Part shown: in pieces, positions 1 to 5,562 of the stretch
Position numbering within the stretch: position 1 is the stretch's first letter
Layout: every line of letters starts with the position of its first letter
Source of the DNA: an uncultured Selenomonadaceae bacterium
GTDB taxonomy: Bacteria; Bacillota; Negativicutes; Selenomonadales; Selenomonadaceae
Direction of reading: 5' to 3'
Length of the DNA stretch: 7,253 bases
Assembly: GCA_958415865.1 (NCBI GenBank)
Contig: CATYZV010000091.1
Span: forward strand, 1-7,253
Position numbers and translations under genes: made by a program
The notes under the pieces: generated by a model
Told to the model about the DNA's origin: nothing
Databases searched by the model: none
Seen by the model: only the letters and a program-made list of their open reading frames with translations

Positions 1-9
1 GTTTTAGTT

Positions 10-15
10 TATAAT
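10..15 (+). promoter_or_regulatory. Possible -10 element (TATAAT) upstream of fucO
   Basis: A perfect TATAAT hexamer lies about 100 bases before the fucO start. The matching -35 box would fall left of the window, so the promoter cannot be confirmed. If it is used, transcription would begin near position 22 and the Rex operator at 62-79 would sit downstream as a roadblock. A second option is TTGCAT at 56-61 with CATAAA at 81-86, which would overlap the operator, but its 19-base spacer is long. Confidence 0.3.
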
Positions 16-61
16 GACATAGAATCATGTTGATTTAATTTATGTTATGTTGTATTTGCAT

Positions 62-79
62 TTGTGAAAAAATACACAA
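62..79 (+). promoter_or_regulatory. Rex redox-repressor operator
   Basis: The sequence TTGTGAAAAAATACACAA has the 18-base Rex architecture, TTGTG-N8-CACAA, and differs from the usual consensus TTGTGAA-N4-TTCACAA at one position (TACACAA in the right arm). The palindrome extends one more pair, to TTTGTG/CACAAA at 61-80. Rex is the NADH/NAD+ sensing repressor of Gram-positive bacteria and commonly controls alcohol dehydrogenase and other NADH-consuming fermentation genes. A site 40 bases upstream of an iron alcohol dehydrogenase gene fits that role. Binding itself is inferred. Confidence 0.7.
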
Positions 80-105
80 ACATAAAAAATATATATAAAT
101 TAACT

Positions 106-110
106 GGAGG
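106..110 (+). promoter_or_regulatory. Ribosome binding site of fucO
   Basis: GGAGG lies 8 bases before a GTG codon at 119. The spacing is ideal and supports the GTG start. It also gives an N-terminus that aligns with E. coli FucO (RxILNET). Confidence 0.85.
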
Positions 111-118
111 GTTACATT

Positions 119-1270
119 GTGATTTGCAGAACTATTTTGAATGAAACTTCGTATTTCGGTAAAGGTGCGATCAAGGAAATCGCCAATGAAGTAAAGAACC
201 GTGGCATGAAGAAAGTCATGCTCGTTACGGACAAAGACCTGCTAAAATTCAAAGTCGCTACGAAAGTATGCGATGTACTGGATGAAGCCGGCATTGCTTA
301 TGAAATCTACGATAAAATCAAACCGAATCCTACGATAAAAAACGTTACGGACGGCGTTGATTTCTGCAAAAAATCGGGTGCTGATATATTAGTAGCAGTA
401 GGCGGCGGCAGCTCCATCGACACGAGCAAGGCTATTGCCATCATCATGAAAAACCCTGAATTTGCTGATGTGCGCAGCCTGGAAGGTGCTTCTGCTACGA
501 AGCACAAGGCTATGCCTATCATCGCTGTATCCACTACTTCCGGCACGGCTGCTGAAGTTACGATCAACTATGTCGTAACGGATGAAGAAAGAAACCGCAA
601 ATTCGTCTGCACTGACCCGCATGATATCCCTGTAGTAGCTATTATCGACCCGGATATGACGGCTTCTATGCCTCCGAGACTTTGCGCTGCTACCGGCATG
701 GATGCACTCGTTCATGCTATCGAAGGCTACATCACTAAAGGTGCTTGGGAACTGACTGATATGATGCACCTCAAAGCTATCGAAATCATCTCCAAATACC
801 TGCGCAAATCCGTTAAGGGTGAACCGGAAGGCCGCGCTCAGATGGCACTCGGCCAGTACATTGCCGGCATGGGCTTCTCCAATGTAGGCCTCGGCATTGT
901 TCATTCCATGGCTCATCCGCTCAGTGCTGTATACGATATTCCGCACGGCGTAGCTTGTGCAGTGCTTTTGACTCCGGTACTCAAGTTCAATGCTCCTGCA
1001 ACGGGCGAAAGATACCGTGCTGTAGCTAAGGCTATGGGCGTTGAAGGCGTTGACGCAATGAGCCTCGACGATGCTCGGAAAGCCTGCATTGCTGCTGTTG
1101 AAAAGCTCGGCATTGACGTAGGCATTCCGCAGAAATTGACGGAACTCGGCGTAAAAGAAAAAGACTTGCAGTTCTTGGCTGAATCGGCTAAAGCTGATGC
1201 CTGCACTCCGGGCAATCCGCGCGATGTAAGCGTAGAAGAAATCGTTGAAATCTACAAATCCATCATGTAA
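119..1270 (+). CDS. fucO: Iron-dependent lactaldehyde reductase / 1,2-propanediol oxidoreductase (FucO-like)
   Basis: This is a 383-residue iron-containing (group III) alcohol dehydrogenase, the same length as E. coli FucO. It is similar along its whole length, including shared blocks such as NPEFADVRSLEG, GTAAEVTINYV and ALGQY-AGMGFSNVGLG. In E. coli, FucO reduces L-lactaldehyde to 1,2-propanediol with NADH in fucose and rhamnose fermentation; it is cytoplasmic. The N-terminal Rossmann-like half carries the nucleotide motif GGGSSID (about 95-101). The C-terminal helical half carries the expected iron ligands D195 (GMDAL), H199 (VHAIE), H263 (HSMAHPL) and H276 (DIPHG). The start is GTG with a strong ribosome site. 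The gene appears monocistronic, with a Rex-type operator upstream and a strong terminator downstream, which suggests control by the NADH/NAD+ ratio. No fucose or rhamnose genes are next to it, so the physiological substrate could be another short aldehyde or alcohol. Confidence 0.9.
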   Translation: MICRTILNETSYFGKGAIKEIANEVKNRGMKKVMLVTDKDLLKFKVATKVCDVLDEAGIAYEIYDKIKPNPTIKNVTDGVDFCKKSGADILVAVGGGSSIDTSKAIAIIMKNPEFADVRSLEGASATKHKAMPIIAVSTTSGTAAEVTINYVVTDEERNRKFVCTDPHDIPVVAIIDPDMTASMPPRLCAATGMDALVHAIEGYITKGAWELTDMMHLKAIEIISKYLRKSVKGEPEGRAQMALGQYIAGMGFSNVGLGIVHSMAHPLSAVYDIPHGVACAVLLTPVLKFNAPATGERYRAVAKAMGVEGVDAMSLDDARKACIAAVEKLGIDVGIPQKLTELGVKEKDLQFLAESAKADACTPGNPRDVSVEEIVEIYKSIM

Positions 1271-1300
1271 TCTACAGTTTAATCTCTTGACTTCTTAATC

Positions 1301-1346
1301 AATGAGGCTTTCATAGACATCATGTTTGTGAAAGCCTTATTTTTTT
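1301..1346 (+). terminator. Intrinsic terminator of fucO
   Basis: The arm 1301-1313 (core AGGCTTTCA) pairs with 1329-1341 (core TGAAAGCCT), with one G-U pair. Further inner pairing (1314-1318 with 1324-1328, including two wobbles) leaves a 5-base loop. Seven T residues run through 1340-1346. The hairpin starts 30 bases after the fucO stop and separates fucO from the transporter gene. Confidence 0.9.
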
Positions 1347-1373
1347 GCTAAAATGACATTAAGATTATATAAA
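1345..1373 (+). promoter_or_regulatory. Promoter of the MFS transporter gene
   Basis: TTGCTA (1345-1350) and TATAAA (1368-1373) are separated by exactly 17 bases. They match the sigmaA/sigma70 hexamers at 4/6 and 5/6. Transcription would start near 1380, just before AAAGGG (1384-1389) and the GTG at 1398. The promoter begins in the T tract of the preceding terminator, so the two genes are transcribed separately. Confidence 0.55.
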
Positions 1374-1397
1374 GATGAAGCAGAAAGGGTAGATTTT

Positions 1398-2558
1398 GTG
1401 AATGCAAGAGATGAGGCAATGAATTTTCGCGTGGGAGTAAAAGAGGAGTATGCGGCGCGGCTGGCTTTTTTCCTGCCGGGCTTTGCAATAGCGACTTGGG
1501 CACCGCTGATTCCTATTGTGAAAGACAGGCTGAATATTGAGGCCGATGTGCTGGGGATGCTGCTGCTCTGCGTGGGTGTCAGTGCTTTTGTGATGATGCC
1601 GATAGCCGGCATAGTGGGGCGTAAATTTGGCTGCCGTAAGGTGATAGCGGCGGGGTCGGCGGTGATGGCTCTGGATTTAGTAGTATTGTCGTGCCTGCCG
1701 ACCATCTGGGGCTATGCTGTTTTTTTGAGCGTGCTGGGTGCGTTCATGGGCATGACGGATGTCAATATGAATATAAATGCCGTGATGGTGGAGAAGCTGG
1801 CTAAAAAGCGCATGATGTCGAGTATGCACGCTTTTTGGAGCATCGGCGGCTTTGCCGGGGCGGGGCTGTTCAGCCTGCTTGCCATGCTGGATTTCAGCGT
1901 GTTTTCGATAGCTTTGATTCACTGCATGATACTGCTGGTGCTGACGGCTCTGTCTACGCCGTACTTTCTGCCGTATAAAGGCAGCAGCAATGAAAAGGCT
2001 ATTGCCGTGCCTAAAGGCATAGTCGTGCTGTTCGGCGTTATAGCCTGCACTTCATTTCTGGCTGAAGGTGCGGTGATGGACTGGAGCGGCGTATTCTTGG
2101 CTGAGGTCAAGTCTTGGGACCTGTCGATTGCCGGGCTGGGATACGCTGTTTTTTCAGTGGCTATGATGGTCATACGCTTGATCGGCGACAAGGCGGTGCA
2201 GCTTCTCGGCGAGCGAAAAATCGTCATCTTGGGCAGTGCGCTGATGGGCGTGGGCTTTTTATTAATCGTCCTAGCTGATGACTTTTACCTCATGATGGTG
2301 CCGTTTCTGCTGCTGGGCTTGGGCGGTGCCAATGTAGTGCCCGTACTGTATTCGCGGCTCAATCATCAGAAGGATATGCCTATAGGCTCGGCGGTTACGG
2401 CGGTTACCTGCCTAGGCTATACGGGTGTCATACTGGGTCCGGCGGTGCTGGGCTTCATCGCGCACGCCGTCAGCCTGACAGGCGTGTTCATTCTGCTGGT
2501 TGTATTGATGATGATGCAGGCTGCTGTCTCCCTGTATATATTCAGAAAGACGGGCTGA
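1398..2558 (+). CDS. MFS transporter, YbjJ-like
   Basis: This is a major facilitator superfamily inner-membrane transporter of about 386 residues. It has a string of roughly 12 hydrophobic segments starting at AFFLPGF and a motif-A-like loop (GRKFGCRK) after the second one. Blocks resembling E. coli YbjJ include a SMHAFWSIGGFAGAG-type stretch near the start of segment 5, AEGAVMDW in the second half, and GYTGVILGPAVLG near the end. The substrate is unknown; YbjJ-type proteins are only annotated as putative sugar or drug permeases. The reading frame is open from an ATG at 1353, but that codon has no ribosome site and lies inside the probable promoter. GTG at 1398 has AAAGGG 8 bases upstream and is preferred; ATG at 1419 is a third option. 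The gene appears to be a single-gene transcription unit, with no clear terminator directly behind it. There is no visible link to its neighbours beyond position. Confidence 0.8.
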   Translation: MNARDEAMNFRVGVKEEYAARLAFFLPGFAIATWAPLIPIVKDRLNIEADVLGMLLLCVGVSAFVMMPIAGIVGRKFGCRKVIAAGSAVMALDLVVLSCLPTIWGYAVFLSVLGAFMGMTDVNMNINAVMVEKLAKKRMMSSMHAFWSIGGFAGAGLFSLLAMLDFSVFSIALIHCMILLVLTALSTPYFLPYKGSSNEKAIAVPKGIVVLFGVIACTSFLAEGAVMDWSGVFLAEVKSWDLSIAGLGYAVFSVAMMVIRLIGDKAVQLLGERKIVILGSALMGVGFLLIVLADDFYLMMVPFLLLGLGGANVVPVLYSRLNHQKDMPIGSAVTAVTCLGYTGVILGPAVLGFIAHAVSLTGVFILLVVLMMMQAAVSLYIFRKTG

Positions 2559-2640
2559 TGATGCCCTCATCTTTATGCTGACGGCAGCGGTAAAATGAAA
2601 ACTTTTTTAGGCAGGGAGAATCGTCGCGGAAAATATTTTA

Positions 2641-2669
2641 TTGACTTTTGTATCAAAATGAGATATTAT
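2641..2669 (+). promoter_or_regulatory. Promoter of the permease-ssnA-ygfK operon
   Basis: TTGACT (2641-2646) and TATTAT (2664-2669) are separated by 17 bases, matching the -35 and -10 consensus hexamers at 5/6 each. The start site would be near 2676, giving a leader of about 120 bases before the permease ATG. The preceding stretch, 2559-2640, holds no recognisable gene and no convincing terminator. Confidence 0.7.
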
Positions 2670-2685
2670 ACTAAAAAATGAGATA
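2655..2685 (+). repeat. Direct repeat across the operon promoter (candidate operator)
   Basis: AAAATGAGATA occurs at 2655-2665 and again, identically, at 2675-2685. The copies are 20 bases apart, about two helical turns, which would place both on the same DNA face. The first lies between -35 and -10 and the second covers the predicted start site. This is a typical position for a repressor site. The regulator is unknown. Confidence 0.45.
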
Positions 2686-2697
2686 GCAAGGCAAGGA

Positions 2698-2758
2698 AGC
2701 CTGTGCAAAGCTGTGAGATCTTTATGCGGTATCACATCTTTGAGCAGGCTCTTTTTTT
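2698..2758 (+). terminator. Intrinsic terminator in the permease leader (candidate attenuator)
   Basis: A long imperfect hairpin lies between promoter and gene. AGCCTG (2698-2703) pairs with CAGGCT (2745-2750), CAAAG (2706-2710) with CTTTG (2738-2742), and TGTGA (2712-2716) with TCACA (2732-2736). A short top helix closes over the loop at 2721-2727. Seven T residues follow at 2752-2758. It starts only about 20 bases after the predicted transcription start and ends 40 bases before the permease ATG, so it should stop operon transcription unless relieved. A small competing stem, AGGC (2689-2692) with GCCT (2699-2702), could occupy its 5' arm. No known purine, xanthine or PreQ1 riboswitch core was recognised. 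It could also simply end read-through from the MFS gene. Confidence 0.75.
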
Positions 2759-2783
2759 ATTTCTTGTGTGTATTGTACATATT

Positions 2784-2790
2784 AGGAGGG
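2784..2790 (+). promoter_or_regulatory. Ribosome binding site that sets the permease start
   Basis: AGGAGGG stands 8 bases before the ATG at 2799. An in-frame GTG at 2703 would add 32 residues, but it lies inside the terminator hairpin and has no ribosome site. The 2799 start is therefore chosen. Confidence 0.92.
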
Positions 2791-2798
2791 CAATTACC

Positions 2799-4190
2799 AT
2801 GAATAAAGTACATCCCGTTGACCAGAAGCTGCCTTTGGGGCAGACATTTCTTTACGGCTTGCAGCACGTGCTGGCAATGTATGCCGGCGCAGTAGCTGTG
2901 CCGCTCATATTAGCCAATGCGCTGGGTCTTACGACAGAACAGCTCGTTCACCTGATCGATGCTGATTTATTTACCTGCGGCATCGCGACATTGATTCAGA
3001 CTTTGGGACCGTGCAAGATCGGCAGCCGTCTGCCGATTCTGCAGGGCGTTACCTTTGCGGCCGTTACGCCGATGGTCATGATCGGCAAGGAAGGCGGGCT
3101 CACCGATATTTACGGTGCCGTAATCATCTCCGGCCTGCTCGTATTTTTTATCGCGCCGTTTTTTAGCCGCCTGCTGCGCTTCTTTCCGCCTGTCGTTACA
3201 GGCAGCGTCATAACGATCATCGGCATATCGCTGCTGCCTGTAGCTGTAAGATGGGCCGGCGGCGGCAATCCGGCAGCGGAAAATTTCGGCGATATACCGT
3301 CGCTGCTCTTGGCTTTGTTCGTTCTTGCTATCATCATCGTGCTCTACCGCTGCTTCAGCGGCTTCATCCGCAATGTATCGGTGCTGCTGGGCTTGATCAT
3401 CGGCACGATCGTTTCTATGTTTTTGGGACGCACTGATTTTTCCGCTATCGGCAATGCCGGCTGGTTCGGCATCACTACGCCTATGATGTTCGGCTTCCCT
3501 ACGTTTGATGTAGCTGCTATCCTAGCCATGATCCTTGTAATGCTCGTAGTCATGACTGAAACGACAGGCGATTTCATCGCTGTGGGCGAAATCGTCGGCA
3601 AGCCTATCAATAAAGATGTGCTCACCCGCGGACTGCGCGCTGACGGCCTGTCCAGTTTCCTCGGCGGCATCTTCAACGCTTTTCCTTATACTGCATTTGC
3701 TCAGAATATCGGCCTCATCGGCCTAACGGGCGTAAAGAGCCGCTTCGTTGTAGCCGGCTCAGGCATCATCCTGGTAGCACTGGGCCTGTTCCCGAAACTG
3801 GCTGCACTCGTAGCCTGCATTCCTGCTCCTGTGCTGGGCGGCGCGGGAATGGCGATGTTCGGCATGGTCGCAGCCAACGGCATCAAGACGCTGAGCAGAG
3901 TCAATTTTGAAGGCAATTTCAATATGCTGGTCGTCGGAGTCAGCTTGGCCATGGGCCTCATGCCGATGGCTGTGCCCAATATATACAGCCACTTGACCGG
4001 TGCTATGCAGATCATTTTCAACAGCGGCATCACGATCGGCAGCTTGACGGCGATAATTTTAAATGCACTGCTGAATAAAAATGTAGAATCACCGATAATC
4101 GCCGATGTTAAAAAGAGCGATGTTCAGCCGGAAGACGGCGTAGAGTTAAAAGAAAAAGATGCTATGGATGCCGTAGAATCAGGCAGATGA
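2799..4190 (+). CDS. NCS2 family xanthine/urate permease
   Basis: This is a 463-residue inner-membrane nucleobase:cation symporter of the NCS2/NAT family (COG2233 type), most like xanthine and urate permeases such as PbuX, XanQ and UacT. Visible family landmarks are LQHVLAMYAGAVAVPL (residues 21-36) in the first segment, LQGVTFAAVTPM (81-92) in the third, ETTGDF (254-259) in the eighth, and the NAT signature QNIGLIGLTG (302-311). E254, D282, Q302 and N303 correspond to positions known to matter for purine binding in XanQ. The C-terminal 34 residues form a charged, probably cytoplasmic tail. It is first in an operon with ssnA (27 bases downstream) and ygfK, so xanthine or urate is a better guess than uracil. 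An attenuator-like hairpin and a direct repeat precede it. The exact substrate cannot be read from the sequence. Confidence 0.88.
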   Translation: MNKVHPVDQKLPLGQTFLYGLQHVLAMYAGAVAVPLILANALGLTTEQLVHLIDADLFTCGIATLIQTLGPCKIGSRLPILQGVTFAAVTPMVMIGKEGGLTDIYGAVIISGLLVFFIAPFFSRLLRFFPPVVTGSVITIIGISLLPVAVRWAGGGNPAAENFGDIPSLLLALFVLAIIIVLYRCFSGFIRNVSVLLGLIIGTIVSMFLGRTDFSAIGNAGWFGITTPMMFGFPTFDVAAILAMILVMLVVMTETTGDFIAVGEIVGKPINKDVLTRGLRADGLSSFLGGIFNAFPYTAFAQNIGLIGLTGVKSRFVVAGSGIILVALGLFPKLAALVACIPAPVLGGAGMAMFGMVAANGIKTLSRVNFEGNFNMLVVGVSLAMGLMPMAVPNIYSHLTGAMQIIFNSGITIGSLTAIILNALLNKNVESPIIADVKKSDVQPEDGVELKEKDAMDAVESGR

Positions 4191-4217
4191 ACATTTTGAA
4201 AATAGAGAATAACACTT

Positions 4218-5552
4218 ATGGATAAATTAACTGTATTTACGAACGGCACTGTCATAACGCACGACAGTGCCCGTCCTATTATTAAAGGCGGTGCGGCCGT
4301 CGTCGAAGGTGATAAGATCGCGGCGTGCGGTGCAGCGGAGGATTTAAAGCGGCAGTACGATTTTGCTTCGGCGCGTATCGTGGATGCCAAAGGCGGGCTG
4401 ATCATGCCGGGCTTTATAAATGCGCATGAGCATATATACAGCGCAATGGCGCGGGGCATGGCTATAGATATGCCGCCGCGAGCGGATCTGCTGACGATCT
4501 TAAAGCGGCTGTGGTGGAAGCTCGACGCGGCATTGACGAATGATCTGACGTACAAGAGCGCTATGCTCGTCTATCTGGAATGCGTTAAAAACGGTGTAAC
4601 TGCTGTCATCGACCATCACGCCAGCTACGGCGAGATCGGCGGCAGCCTGTCGGCCATCGCCATGGCGGCTGAGCAGTTCAATATAAAATCGTGCCTCTGC
4701 TATGAGGTTTCCGACCGCATGGGCAAAGATGCGGCGAGAAAAGCCGTGCTGGAAAATGAACGCTTCATCAGTGAAGCAAAGCACAGCAAATTTCTTGACG
4801 GCATGATGGGGCTGCACGCTTCATTTACGCTGAGCGATGCGACGCTGGCACTGGCGGCAGAGCACGCGGGCAGCGCGGGTTTTCACGTCCATGTGGCAGA
4901 AGGCGGCATAGATGAAGCCGACTGCATGGAAAAGCACGGTATGCCGATAATCGAGCGCTTTTCCCGATTCGGCATACTGGGCAAAAAATCGCTGATGGCG
5001 CACTGCATTCACATCGGCGGCACGGAGATGGAATTGATGGTGCAGACGAATACGCCGGCTGTGTTCAATCCTGAATCGAATATGAACAACGCTGCCGGCT
5101 ATCCGCCGGTGCTGCCGATGATGAAGCACGGCGTAACGGTAGGGCTGGGCACGGATGCTTACACGCACGATATGCTGGAATCGCTTAAAGCGGCGGCGCT
5201 GCTCAACAAGCATGAGATGCGCGATACGGCGGCCGGCTTTAAGGAAGTGCCGCAGATGCTGTTTGAATGCAATAGAGAGATCCTCGATCGGCACTTTTCT
5301 GTGCCTACAGGGATTCTCAAGGCGGGTGCGGCGGCTGATATCATTGTAGTTGATTACCATGCACCGACACCGCTGAACAAAGATAATATTTACAGCCATA
5401 TTCTGTTCGGTATTAGCGGCCGCGATGTTACAGCTACTATGGCGAGCGGCAGGCTGCTGATGGAAAATAGAGAGCTGCGCGGCATTGATGCGGAAAGAAT
5501 CACCGCCGACTGTGTGAAAGGAAGTGAACAGCTCTGGCGCAAATTGACCTGA
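4218..5552 (+). CDS. ssnA: SsnA-family aminohydrolase
   Basis: This 444-residue amidohydrolase-superfamily enzyme (TRZ/ATZ, cytosine-deaminase-like branch) is nearly the same length as E. coli SsnA (442). SsnA-specific blocks include the tryptophan pair in LKRLWWKLD (96-103), VIDHHAS (130-136), FNPESNMNN (283-291) and PTPLNKDNI (384-391). Expected metal and catalytic residues are in place: H70 and H72 (NAHEH), H225 and E228 (HVHVAE), H262 (MAHC) and D313 (GTDA). The barrel is flanked by the usual beta-sandwich made from both ends of the chain. SsnA is encoded beside ygfK in enterobacterial purine-breakdown clusters and is thought to hydrolyse a purine-derived ring or amidine; the precise substrate here is inferred. 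The ribosome site is weak (AGAG, 10 bases upstream), which fits expression from the permease transcript. The ygfK ATG follows after 10 bases. Confidence 0.88.
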   Translation: MDKLTVFTNGTVITHDSARPIIKGGAAVVEGDKIAACGAAEDLKRQYDFASARIVDAKGGLIMPGFINAHEHIYSAMARGMAIDMPPRADLLTILKRLWWKLDAALTNDLTYKSAMLVYLECVKNGVTAVIDHHASYGEIGGSLSAIAMAAEQFNIKSCLCYEVSDRMGKDAARKAVLENERFISEAKHSKFLDGMMGLHASFTLSDATLALAAEHAGSAGFHVHVAEGGIDEADCMEKHGMPIIERFSRFGILGKKSLMAHCIHIGGTEMELMVQTNTPAVFNPESNMNNAAGYPPVLPMMKHGVTVGLGTDAYTHDMLESLKAAALLNKHEMRDTAAGFKEVPQMLFECNREILDRHFSVPTGILKAGAAADIIVVDYHAPTPLNKDNIYSHILFGISGRDVTATMASGRLLMENRELRGIDAERITADCVKGSEQLWRKLT

Positions 5553-5562
5553 GCTGATTGAT

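Noticed and set aside
27..51. Three ATGTT repeats in the fucO leader
   Set aside because: Five-base repeats in AT-rich DNA are expected by chance and have no regular spacing.
389..946. Minus-strand open frame (185 codons) opposite fucO
   Set aside because: It lies within the conserved fucO coding frame and its translation resembles no protein family I recognise.
2520..2592. Terminator after the MFS gene (GCTGCTGTC pairing with GACGGCAGC)
   Set aside because: The 9-bp stem has a very large loop, overlaps the end of the gene and has no T tract directly behind it.
2712..2736. CRP-like palindrome TGTGA...TCACA
   Set aside because: The spacing is 15 bases instead of the 6 of a CRP site, and the arms are explained as part of the terminator stem.
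2676..2760. Purine or PreQ1 riboswitch in the permease leader
   Set aside because: No recognisable conserved core of these classes was seen; only the terminator and a weak competing stem are supported.
2703..2798. N-terminal extension of the permease from GTG 2703
   Set aside because: The codons run through the terminator hairpin and T tract, there is no ribosome site, and a strong AGGAGGG points to ATG 2799.
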